Shown one piece after another: positions 16,727-24,349 of a stretch of DNA of 64,000 bases. The notes under the pieces were generated by a model. It made no database searches. It saw only the letters and a list, made by a program, of their open reading frames with translations, and had not been told where the DNA came from. The DNA is from JABSSA01 sp039960995 (GTDB lineage Bacteria > Pseudomonadota > Alphaproteobacteria > Rhodobacterales > Rhodobacteraceae): positions 29,953 to 93,952 of the forward strand of contig JBDVKF010000079.1 of the NCBI GenBank assembly GCA_039960995.1, written 5' to 3'. Position numbers and translations under genes: made by a program. Position 1 is the first letter of the stretch. Each line of letters starts with the position of its first letter.

Positions 16727-17601
16727 CCTGGGGTTTCTCCGGATACGTATGTTGCTGCGGCCTGTAGGGCATTTTGCAGGGCTTGTGTACGGTCAACACC
16801 TTTGCGTTCGGCCACTATGTGTGCGGCCATAAAGGTGTCGCCAGCGCCAGTGACACGGGCGACAAGAACCTGAGGCGGAACTTCGGTCTGAGTGTTTTCA
16901 GCCGTTGCTTCGCTGGCCGCGTCTCCGCCGTTTGTGACCAAAGCACGTGCAGCACCTCGTGCAACCAATGCTTCGGCTGCGTCGCGTGAGTGTGTGAATG
17001 TTGTTTGACACAGCAATCCGGCCTCTTCGAGATTTACGTAGAGGGTTCCGCGGCTGTGGGTCAGAAATGGCATCAATCTTTCTGCTTTACCGGGGGAGGC
17101 TGGCGCGACCCGTAAATCCGCTTGTGCCAACAGTGGTGAACTGGCGATTTCTGAAAGAAGATCCAACGTCAGATTTCCGTCAAGCGCAACAGAGCCGGAA
17201 AACGGCTTAGGTAATGTTCCATCCTTAAGAGGCCCCAATATCTTTGTGCCCGCGGCTTCCAACGAATGCGCATCGGCTATGGCTGCGATCACACCGTTTG
17301 CCCCTTCAATTGCCATGTATATGTCAGTGGGCAGATCATCCGAGCGATAGACCGTGCTGGTATCCAGGCCGCGCGCCTGGCAGGCAGCGATCAACTCGTC
17401 ACCTTCGGCGTCTCGTCCTGTGGCGGTTAATAATGCGGGGCGCACACCAAACTGTGCCAAAGTCATCGCAATATTCAGCGCGACCCCGCCGGGCAATCGA
17501 GTGATGCGGCCCGGTACATCAGATCCCGTACGCATGACCGAAGACGAACGACCGATCACATCCCAAAGAACTGAGCCAATACAAAGAATATCAGGTGTCA
17601 T
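16723..17601 (-). CDS. psuK: Pseudouridine kinase (PfkB family)
   Basis: A 292-residue PfkB-type sugar/nucleoside kinase, which phosphorylates pseudouridine at the 5' position with ATP. It has the N-terminal RLPGGVALNIAMTLAQFG substrate-binding loop and the C-terminal VTGAGDTFMAAHIV loop with the catalytic aspartate (GAGD). Specificity is inferred from the 4-bp overlap with psuG immediately downstream; the sequence alone would only say PfkB kinase. It is first in the operon, with its promoter presumably in the short gap up to the DUF4198 stop at 17641. Confidence 0.9.
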   Translation of the reverse strand: MTPDILCIGSVLWDVIGRSSSVMRTGSDVPGRITRLPGGVALNIAMTLAQFGVRPALLTATGRDAEGDELIAACQARGLDTSTVYRSDDLPTDIYMAIEGANGVIAAIADAHSLEAAGTKILGPLKDGTLPKPFSGSVALDGNLTLDLLSEIASSPLLAQADLRVAPASPGKAERLMPFLTHSRGTLYVNLEEAGLLCQTTFTHSRDAAEALVARGAARALVTNGGDAASEATAENTQTEVPPQVLVARVTGAGDTFMAAHIVAERKGVDRTQALQNALQAAATYVSGETPG

Positions 17602-17640
17602 ATTGGTCTAGTGACCTTGGATGTAAAAGATGGCAAGGGG

Positions 17641-18462
17641 TTAGTCGGGCACGTTGTTGGGTACGTGAAACGACAAACCAGCCCAAAGGGTGTCATATAT
17701 GGCGTTACCCTGACTGCCTGGGCGGATCACAACAGCATCGAACAGGTAGGTGTGTCCTGATTTAACGGGAATACGGGCAATGCCAGCGTTGTCTGTTTTA
17801 ACTGTTGAAACCGACACGGTTTCGTCTGGTGCGCGTTCAAAGATTTCGACTTGGGTATTTAGACGGGCGCGCCCTTGATACAGCAACTGGATCTGCATGT
17901 CGTTGTTGAAACCGTCGGCAAACGGGTTCGTTAAAGCCACGATTTCAGTTTGCAGCCCAAATGCGCGATCCACCCCTGCGCCATCCCCAATCGCAATCAG
18001 GCTTTTGGTATGGCGCGTATAGCTTTCTGTGAATCCCTCTGGCGGGTGACCTTTGGCTTCGTGGTCTGTGCGTGTGATGCCTAGATCCTTGTGGTCCACG
18101 AACTTTTGGAATTTTTCCCACGTCTTATACGAAATACGCGATGGGGTTGTTTCATGGATCACAATAGCAAGACCATCTTGCTGAGCCTCTGTGACCAAGG
18201 CAGGGCGATCCCCCATGCGTCCGCTCACCTGAAACTGAATAGGGCCAAAAGCAACATCGGCCCGTGACACGTTGTTATGAATCCATGCCAGTTTCGAGCC
18301 AGAGAAATTTTCGCCATTTAGAAGATCGGCGCGTATTTCATCGCCCTTTTCAAATCGCCAGCGTTCCGGTTCGATCCAAAGCTCGTGGGCGCTGGACAAG
18401 GTCGGTGTAAAGCCGCAAAAAAGGGCAACGCAAATGGGCAGGGAATTACGGAAAATGAGCAT
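17641..18462 (-). CDS. DUF4198 periplasmic protein (NikK-like)
   Basis: A 273-residue exported protein with signal peptide MLIFRNSLPICVALFCGFTPTLSSA and the mature start HELWIEPERWRFEKGDEIRADL, the classic DUF4198 beginning in which an N-terminal histidine can bind metal. The C-terminal part has the Ig-like pattern KTDNAGIARIPVKSGHTYLFDAVVI. DUF4198 proteins of the NikK type occur with cobalt/nickel uptake systems. Here the divergent neighbour is a HupE/UreJ protein, which fits a metal-related pair. I start at the ATG at 18460-18462 because it gives a complete signal peptide. That codon overlaps the start of the divergent gene, so both promoters must lie in coding sequence. Metal identity is unknown. 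Confidence 0.82.
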   Translation of the reverse strand: MLIFRNSLPICVALFCGFTPTLSSAHELWIEPERWRFEKGDEIRADLLNGENFSGSKLAWIHNNVSRADVAFGPIQFQVSGRMGDRPALVTEAQQDGLAIVIHETTPSRISYKTWEKFQKFVDHKDLGITRTDHEAKGHPPEGFTESYTRHTKSLIAIGDGAGVDRAFGLQTEIVALTNPFADGFNNDMQIQLLYQGRARLNTQVEIFERAPDETVSVSTVKTDNAGIARIPVKSGHTYLFDAVVIRPGSQGNAIYDTLWAGLSFHVPNNVPD

Positions 18463-19594
18463 GATCACACAACTTGCTTGGGTTTTAACGAGGCTGCGCT
18501 TTTTACTGCTGCTGTCAACCCTATCGCCGGTTATCGTGAATGCACATGAAGTGTTGCCAACCATCGCAAACCTAAGTGCTGAACGCGGCGTTTTACAAAT
18601 TGAAGTGTCTGCAAACCTAGAAGCGTTATTGGCGGACATAGATTTAGATGCTCTGACAGACACAGATGAAGCCGAGAACGCGGGTGACTATGACACATTG
18701 CGCGCTTTGAACCCGGACGCATTGGCAATTCGGTCTAGTGAGCTTTTGCCACTGTGGAATGAACACCCTTTGGTTAAGGCCGGAGAACAATCGATCGAGC
18801 TGTCCGTGGTTGAAGCCCAAACTGAACAAGAGCGGAATACGGAATTGCCACGCACAACCCGTATTGTCCTGCGTGGGACGTTACCAGCGGGCGCACAAAG
18901 CGTTGTTGTGGCTTGGCCTCAAGGTGACGGCGCGTTGATTCTGCGCCAGCAAGGCGTCGAAGACCCCTATACCGGTTATCTGGACCTTGGTGCACAATCC
19001 CCTGAAATCGATCTGAAAGGGGGTGGGGCGTTGTCGGGGTGGCAAACCTTTGTGTCCTATATTCCTGTTGGGTTTGACCATATCCTGCCCAAGGGGTTGG
19101 ATCACATCCTGTTTGTGTTGGGCTTGTTCTTTTTGTCGACGCACCTTGGCCCGCTTTTGTGGCAGATCAGCGCGTTTACCTTGGCACATACTGTTACGTT
19201 GGCATTGGGTGCTGTGGGATGGGTCACCGTTCCGGGCAGCCTTGTCGAACCCTTAATCGCGGCATCCATTGTTTATGTCGCGGTCGAGAACATTTTTGCC
19301 AAGGGTCTAAACCCGTGGCGCCCCGTTATCGTCTTTTGCTTTGGTTTGTTACACGGCCTTGGGTTTGCCAGCGTGTTGGGCGAATTCGGATTGCCAGCCG
19401 GTGCGTTTATCCCGGCGCTGATTGGGTTCAACATAGGTGTTGAGTTTGGGCAATTGACCGTTATCGCATTGGCATTCGTAGCTGTTGGCTGGTTTGCCCG
19501 CAAAGACTGGTACCGCATGGCGATTGCAGTACCTGCATCCGTGGCGATTGCGGCGGTCGGGGCCTTTTGGGTGGTCGAACGGGTGTTCTTGTAA
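18455..19594 (+). CDS. HupE/UreJ family membrane protein
   Basis: A 379-residue protein with a signal sequence (LRFLLLLSTLSPVIVNA) and a periplasmic domain beginning HEVLPTIANLSAERG. A C-terminal membrane part follows with VGFDHILPKGLDHILFVLGLFFLS (the HupE/UreJ histidine signature), FTLAHTVTLAL, FGLLHGLGFASVLGEFGLP and GVEFGQLTVIAL. HupE and UreJ proteins are secondary nickel (or cobalt) permeases. No hydrogenase or urease genes occur in the window. The start could be ATG 18455 or ATG 18461; the latter shares the tetranucleotide CATG with the start codon of the divergent DUF4198 gene. Its stop is nine bases from that of the convergent thiE-like gene. Confidence 0.88.
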   Translation: MSMITQLAWVLTRLRFLLLLSTLSPVIVNAHEVLPTIANLSAERGVLQIEVSANLEALLADIDLDALTDTDEAENAGDYDTLRALNPDALAIRSSELLPLWNEHPLVKAGEQSIELSVVEAQTEQERNTELPRTTRIVLRGTLPAGAQSVVVAWPQGDGALILRQQGVEDPYTGYLDLGAQSPEIDLKGGGALSGWQTFVSYIPVGFDHILPKGLDHILFVLGLFFLSTHLGPLLWQISAFTLAHTVTLALGAVGWVTVPGSLVEPLIAASIVYVAVENIFAKGLNPWRPVIVFCFGLLHGLGFASVLGEFGLPAGAFIPALIGFNIGVEFGQLTVIALAFVAVGWFARKDWYRMAIAVPASVAIAAVGAFWVVERVFL

Positions 19595-19603
19595 GAACAG
19601 GCT

Positions 19604-20221
19604 TTATTGCATTGCTGCGATAAAGCCGCCCAGTGTTCCGACAGGGTCCGTTGTCGACCAGATCTCCTCGCCGATGCCAAAGAAATCGGACACGGGGCTT
19701 AACGTGCGGATGGAGTTCAGATCCAGCGCACCTTCGGCCACCACAGGTACTTCGATCATCTCTGACCACCATGTGAACAAATCTGTATCCGCAATCTGAC
19801 CGTCGCCTGTGTTGCCTGTGATCGGTCCAAAGGACACGTAATCAACCCCGGCTTCTCCCGCTGAAATTCCGTCATGGCGTGATGCAGCGCAATAACTGCC
19901 GACGATCGCATCTGGACCCAGCAATTTGCGGGCATCTCGTACCGAACGCCCGGCATCTGACAAATGGACCCCGTCCAAGCCCAAACGCATCGCAAGCTCG
20001 GTGTGGTCATTCACCACTAAGGCGATATCACGGGCATGGGCGACTTCGCGACATGCGTCTGCGGCCCGCGCAATCTGGTCTTCGTCATGTGATGCCAAGG
20101 CAAGGCGAATACAAGCCACGTCATGGGCATCAAGCACTTTGGCCAGCTCAGTTGGAAAGGTCGACAATTCAAGGACGGGTGGCGTGATCAGGTAAATCTG
20201 TGGCTGCTCTGCGTCGGACAT
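19604..20221 (-). CDS. Thiamine-phosphate synthase-like protein (ThiE/TenI fold)
   Basis: A 205-residue TIM-barrel protein of the ThiE/TenI family. It keeps IYLITPP, ALVVNDHTELAMRLGLDGVHLSDAG and GVDYVSFGPITGN, which match the strand 5-7 region of ThiE. The segment that in ThiE reads IGxSxH, with the pyrophosphate-binding serine, is VGSYCAASRHDG here, and the early RxK motif is weak. It may therefore be a diverged thiamine-phosphate synthase or a paralogue with another role. No other thi genes and no TPP riboswitch are visible upstream. Rhodobacterial genomes commonly annotate this form as thiamine phosphate synthase. Confidence 0.72.
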   Translation of the reverse strand: MSDAEQPQIYLITPPVLELSTFPTELAKVLDAHDVACIRLALASHDEDQIARAADACREVAHARDIALVVNDHTELAMRLGLDGVHLSDAGRSVRDARKLLGPDAIVGSYCAASRHDGISAGEAGVDYVSFGPITGNTGDGQIADTDLFTWWSEMIEVPVVAEGALDLNSIRTLSPVSDFFGIGEEIWSTTDPVGTLGGFIAAMQ

Positions 20222-20361
20222 AGTTTTTGACTTTCATTCTTTCGCAAAGCACTAACCCAAAGATAAGCAAAAGAAAACTTTTGCCCACGATATTCGTCAA
20301 TATTCAAAAGCAGTATGAGTGTCGCTTGCAAGATTCGACGGGCTTGCATACTTCGGGGCGC

Positions 20362-21096
20362 ATGACAGATTACCCAACAATTGTGCTTGTGCGACCTCAA
20401 ATGGGCGAAAACATTGGTGCGGCGGCCCGTGCGATGTTGAATTTTGGTTTGGACCGGATGCGCATCGTTGCACCGCGCGATGGTTGGCCGAACCCGGCAG
20501 CCGTTGCCATGGCATCAGGCGCTGGGCGTTTGTTGGACGCTGCGACCGTACATGACGATATCGCAGCAGCCGTAGACGACAGCACATTTGTTTTTGCGAC
20601 AACAGCGCGGCAACGTGAGCTGACCAAACCCGTCTATTCACCCGAAGCGGCGATGAAACTAGCGGCAGAGAAAATAGAGCAGGGTCAGCATGTATCTGTT
20701 CTGTTTGGCCCCGAACGCGCCGGGCTGGAAAACAAAGATATCGCGCAGGCCAATGCCACGATCACCGTCCCGGTCAACCCAGAATTTCCATCCCTGAACC
20801 TTGCACAATGTGTGTTGTTGCTGGGGTATGAATGGCGACGTGCCGCAGGTGAAATCACCGACATGGCCTCTGAGATGGGCGGCACCGATTGGGCCAATGC
20901 AGATGAGATCGAAGCGCTGGCCAGCCATTTTGAAAGCCGCCTTGAGGTTGCAGGTTTCTTTTTCCCAGAAAACAAAGAAGCCAGCATGAAGGTGAATTTA
21001 CGCAATCTCTGGTCCCGGATGCCTTTGACGCAAATGGATGTGCGCATGTTTCATGGCATCCTGCGTCAGATGGTCCGCTGGAAAGAAAGAGGCTGA
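20362..21096 (+). CDS. SpoU-family RNA 2'-O-methyltransferase (TrmJ-like)
   Basis: A 244-residue SPOUT (trefoil-knot) methyltransferase. Motif 1 is PQMGENIGAAARAMLNFGL (about 13-30), motif 2 is SVLFGPERAGLENKDI, and motif 3 is VPVNPEFPSLNLAQCVLLLGYEW, the three SAM-binding motifs of SpoU enzymes. The C-terminal helical extension RMPLTQMDVRMFHGILRQMVRW is the TrmJ tail, so the likely target is the ribose of residue 32 of tRNA. I chose the ATG at 20362 because the longer frame from 20227 adds a basic, unconserved leader. ctaA follows 60 bp downstream. Confidence 0.88.
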   Translation: MTDYPTIVLVRPQMGENIGAAARAMLNFGLDRMRIVAPRDGWPNPAAVAMASGAGRLLDAATVHDDIAAAVDDSTFVFATTARQRELTKPVYSPEAAMKLAAEKIEQGQHVSVLFGPERAGLENKDIAQANATITVPVNPEFPSLNLAQCVLLLGYEWRRAAGEITDMASEMGGTDWANADEIEALASHFESRLEVAGFFFPENKEASMKVNLRNLWSRMPLTQMDVRMFHGILRQMVRWKERG

Positions 21097-21156
21097 ATAC
21101 TGGACCTTACCCCATCACCGCCTTAGGTATCATGTCAGAGTGAACGGGGCCGAAGT

Positions 21157-22302
21157 ATGAGCGGTAAGCGTAGTATTTTCGAAGAAGTAGACAGCAGCGA
21201 ACCAAAAGTCGCGGCTCAACCTGGATTGATCGACCGTGGGCGCACTGGCGCACGGGGTGCAATCCGCGTCTGGCTGATGGTTTTATTCGCATTGGTCTTT
21301 GCTATGATTGCGGTCGGGGGACTGACCCGATTAACCGACAGCGGTTTGTCGATTACGGAATGGCGTCCGTTTTCAGGGGCTTTGCCACCGTTGTCAGCCG
21401 TTGATTGGGACAGTGAATTCGCCAAATACCAAGCCATTGATGAATTTCGCATTCAGAACCAATGGATGACCTTGTCCGACTTTAAGGTCATTTACTGGTG
21501 GGAATGGGGGCATCGCCAGCTGGGCCGTGTCGTTGGCCTTGTCTGGGCCATCGGCTTTTTTTGGTTTCTCGCGCGGCGCCAAATCCCAACGGGTTGGACG
21601 CCTCGATTGCTGGGCCTTGGCGCTTTGGGTGGTCTGCAAGGGGCCATCGGCTGGTGGATGGTGTCCAGTGGCGTCACACAAGGCCAAGGCATGGTTGATG
21701 TCGCCAGCTACAGGTTGGCCACGCATCTTGGGTTGGCCTTCGTGATTTTGGGCTTTATCGCTTGGTACATCTTCCTTTTGGGGCGTGATGAACGCGACCT
21801 GTTGCAGGCCCGCCGGGGCAAAGAAGCGTCTTTGTTCGGAATGAGCACTGGATTGATGCATTTTGCGTTTTTGCAAATACTCTTAGGCGCGTTGGTCGCT
21901 GGGATTGATGCGGGACGCAGCTATACGGACTGGCCTTTGATGGGGGGCAATGTGTTTCCTGTGACGGCGTTTAATATTGAACCATGGTGGCGCAATTTCT
22001 TTGAAAGCCCGGGTTTGGTGCAGTTCATTCACCGTGTGACGGGCTATGTCCTGTTGGCCTTTGCTGTTGGCGTCTGGTTCGCATCGCGCAAATCTGCACA
22101 TACGAAAACACGGTTTGCATTTAATGCAGTCATGGCAGCAATGGTGCTTCAGATTGTGTTAGGGATTGTGACCGTACTTTATGCAGCACCGCTGCATATT
22201 GCGATTTTCCACCAGATTTTGGCCGTTGTGCTGTGGGTACTCATTCTGCACGCCCGCTATCTGTCTGCTTATCCCGTTGCCACGTCTATCAGAGGAACCT
22301 AA
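21157..22302 (+). CDS. ctaA: Heme A synthase
   Basis: A 381-residue integral membrane monooxygenase that oxidises the C8 methyl of heme O to the formyl of heme A for aa3-type cytochrome oxidase. It has eight predicted helices and the COX15/CtaA segments MIAVGGLTRLTDSGLSITEWRP, WWEWGHRQLGRVVGL, LATHLGLAF, IDAGRSYTDWPLMGG and VQFIHRVTGY, which include the conserved heme-ligand histidines. A cytosolic N-terminal leader of about 35 residues precedes the first helix, as in other alphaproteobacterial type 2 enzymes. The carboxypeptidase gene starts three bases after its stop. Confidence 0.96.
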   Translation: MSGKRSIFEEVDSSEPKVAAQPGLIDRGRTGARGAIRVWLMVLFALVFAMIAVGGLTRLTDSGLSITEWRPFSGALPPLSAVDWDSEFAKYQAIDEFRIQNQWMTLSDFKVIYWWEWGHRQLGRVVGLVWAIGFFWFLARRQIPTGWTPRLLGLGALGGLQGAIGWWMVSSGVTQGQGMVDVASYRLATHLGLAFVILGFIAWYIFLLGRDERDLLQARRGKEASLFGMSTGLMHFAFLQILLGALVAGIDAGRSYTDWPLMGGNVFPVTAFNIEPWWRNFFESPGLVQFIHRVTGYVLLAFAVGVWFASRKSAHTKTRFAFNAVMAAMVLQIVLGIVTVLYAAPLHIAIFHQILAVVLWVLILHARYLSAYPVATSIRGT

Positions 22303-22305
22303 TCC

Positions 22306-23781
22306 ATGTCCGAATTCGACGCCTTGATGGCCTTTGATCGTGAAACCCGTGCTTTGGGCCAAATTTCCGACCGGTTGGGGTGGGATCAGGAAACGATGAT
22401 GCCAAACGGGGCCATGGAACAACGCGCCGAAGAAATGGCCGCCATGGAAGCTGTGCTTCATGCGCGCCGAACTGACCCTCGGGTCGGTGCGTGGCTCGCA
22501 GCGATTGGGACTGATGTTCCGGATGATGTGTCCCGCGCAAAGCTTCGTGAAATTCAACACAGCTATGACCGGGCCAACAAAGTGCCAGCGGATCTGGCAA
22601 AGACATTGGCGCGAGTGACGTCGACCGCTCAGGGCAAATGGGCAGCAGCACGTGCGGACGATGATTTCGCCGCCTTTCGCCCCGTTCTGGAAGAGGTTGT
22701 CGCGCTAAAACGCGAAGAAGGCGCGGCCTTGGCACAGGGCGGCGATCTATATGATGCGATGCTCAATGATTATGAGCATGGAATGACAGGCGCGGCGCTG
22801 GAAGCCATGTTTGCCGAGCTGCGTCCTGCACTTGTTGAATTGCGCAGTGCAATTTTGGACCGGCCTGCACCGGGAGATTTGATCGGAACCTTCGACGAAG
22901 ACGCGCAACTGACCCTAAGTACAAAGCTGGCCTTGGCCTTTGGCTATAATTTGGACAATGGCCGCATCGACAAGGCCGTTCATCCGTTTTCCAGCGGATC
23001 AGGTTTGGATGTGCGTATTACGACGCGAACCAATCCAAATGATCCATTCAACTGCTTCTATTCCACGATCCACGAAGTTGGCCATGCCGCTTACGAACAA
23101 GCGATTGACCCTGACTATCTGCTGACCCCGTTGGGACGCGGTGTGTCGATGGGGGTTCATGAAAGCCAAAGCCGGATTTACGAGAACCAGATTGGCCGCT
23201 CGCGGGCCTTTACGGGGTGGCTTTTTGGCGAAATGCAAAGTGCGTTTGGTGATTTGGGGGTTGCTAATCGTGACGCGTTCTATGCGACCGTCAACAAAGT
23301 GCAGAAAGGGTACATTCGGACCGAAGCGGACGAGGTGCAGTATAACCTGCATGTCATGTTACGCTTTGATTTAGAACGTGCATTGATGTCCGGTGATCTG
23401 TCGGTTGCCGATTTAGAAGCTGCTTGGAATGATCGGTTTAAGGCCGATTTTGGATATGCCGTCGACAAGCCATCAAATGGCGTTTTGCAGGATGTGCATT
23501 GGTCTGTGGGATTGTTTGGGTATTTCCCGACCTATTCATTGGGCAACGTCTATGCCGGATGTTTGAACGAAGCCCTACGAGAGGCCGTGCCAGATTTAGA
23601 CAATCAGTTGGCCTTGGGGGATACGTCACAAGCGACACAGTGGCTGCGCGAAAATCTTCAACGCCATGGCGGATTGTATGAACCGGTTGATGTTATTGCG
23701 CGCGCCAGTGGGCGCGATATTTCTCCGAAACCGCTTATCGCTTATCTAAAAACAAAATTTGGCGACATTTACGGTCTGTAA
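22306..23781 (+). CDS. M32 family carboxypeptidase (Taq type)
   Basis: A 491-residue cytosolic metallo-carboxypeptidase. The zinc site HEVGH is at 256-260 (STIHEVGHAAYEQ), followed by GVSMGVHESQSRIYENQIGRS with the third ligand glutamate. Other M32 blocks are DVRITTRTNPNDPFNCFYS, IRTEADEVQYNLHVMLRF and DVHWSVGLFGYFPTYSLGNVYA. The N-terminal SDRLGWDQETMMPNGAMEQRAEEMA matches the family lid. It would trim C-terminal residues from peptides. The three-base spacing from ctaA indicates one transcript, though the functions are unrelated. Confidence 0.95.
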   Translation: MSEFDALMAFDRETRALGQISDRLGWDQETMMPNGAMEQRAEEMAAMEAVLHARRTDPRVGAWLAAIGTDVPDDVSRAKLREIQHSYDRANKVPADLAKTLARVTSTAQGKWAAARADDDFAAFRPVLEEVVALKREEGAALAQGGDLYDAMLNDYEHGMTGAALEAMFAELRPALVELRSAILDRPAPGDLIGTFDEDAQLTLSTKLALAFGYNLDNGRIDKAVHPFSSGSGLDVRITTRTNPNDPFNCFYSTIHEVGHAAYEQAIDPDYLLTPLGRGVSMGVHESQSRIYENQIGRSRAFTGWLFGEMQSAFGDLGVANRDAFYATVNKVQKGYIRTEADEVQYNLHVMLRFDLERALMSGDLSVADLEAAWNDRFKADFGYAVDKPSNGVLQDVHWSVGLFGYFPTYSLGNVYAGCLNEALREAVPDLDNQLALGDTSQATQWLRENLQRHGGLYEPVDVIARASGRDISPKPLIAYLKTKFGDIYGL

Positions 23782-23822
23782 TCCGCGTATATCTTGGCAC
23801 AATTTGATGGGTCAGGATAACG

Positions 23823-24173
23823 CTATAACAAGGCCATACGTTCGGAGCGTTCCGGGTCAGGGAAGGGGCGGAACAGGCCGAAATCTGATGACGCAATCAG
23901 ACTGTGTACAGCGTTGTACATGTCCTGAATGTCGTCATTTTGTTGCCCGGACAGGCGAAATGCCAGATCAAGCTGAGACAGGTTTTCCACCTCAATCAAC
24001 AATTCGAAATCCCGAAACGTGTCAGATGCGAGGTTGAGTTTGCGACGATAGAGTTGCCAGCTGTGAATAGTCCCGCTGTTTTTCAAGTGGGTCAGCCAGA
24101 TGTCCAACGCGTTGGCAAACACCAAAGCTTTGGCTTCTTGTCTTAAATCAATCTGGCACACATACAAATTCAT
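23823..24173 (-). CDS. Small DUF6614-type protein, 116 aa
   Basis: A 116-residue soluble protein starting MNLYVCQIDLRQEAKALVFANALDIWLTHLK and ending FGLFRPFPDPERSERMALL. I recognise the pattern (LYRRKLNLASD, FELLIEVENLSQLDLAF, FRPFPDPER) from rhodobacterial proteins filed under DUF6614. A ferredoxin-like alpha-beta fold of the dimeric barrel type is plausible from alternating strands and helices. No signal peptide. It is convergent with the carboxypeptidase gene and lies downstream of gyrA with a 176-bp gap. Function unknown. Confidence 0.72.
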   Translation of the reverse strand: MNLYVCQIDLRQEAKALVFANALDIWLTHLKNSGTIHSWQLYRRKLNLASDTFRDFELLIEVENLSQLDLAFRLSGQQNDDIQDMYNAVHSLIASSDFGLFRPFPDPERSERMALL

Positions 24174-24296
24174 TGCGTTCTCCGTTGCGAACCAGAACAG
24201 AGTGACGCCAGAAAGTTGATGCAGTGTTAAAGCGCGCTGTCACAGAGAGACATAGGCCGGCTAACTGATCTGGCCGGCGTCTATCAAATTTCAAAT

Positions 24297-24323
24297 GGCG
24301 CGCGTGTTGATGAACCGCGCGCC
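24297..24323. other. GC-rich hairpin downstream of gyrA
   Basis: GGCGCGCG (24297-24304) and CGCGCGCC (24316-24323) form an exact 8-bp stem with an 11-base loop, 27 bp beyond the gyrA stop on the minus strand. The following minus-strand sequence ATTTGAAATTTG is only weakly T-rich, so it is at best a poor intrinsic terminator for gyrA. Confidence 0.5.
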
Positions 24324-24349
24324 AATGATTGAATTTTAGGTGCGTTCGA

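Noticed and set aside
20222..20361. Possible TPP riboswitch upstream of the thiE-like gene
   Set aside because: The conserved CUGAGA and ACCUGA/GGGAUAAUGCC elements are absent. Only a short GCAAAAG/CTTTTGC hairpin is present.
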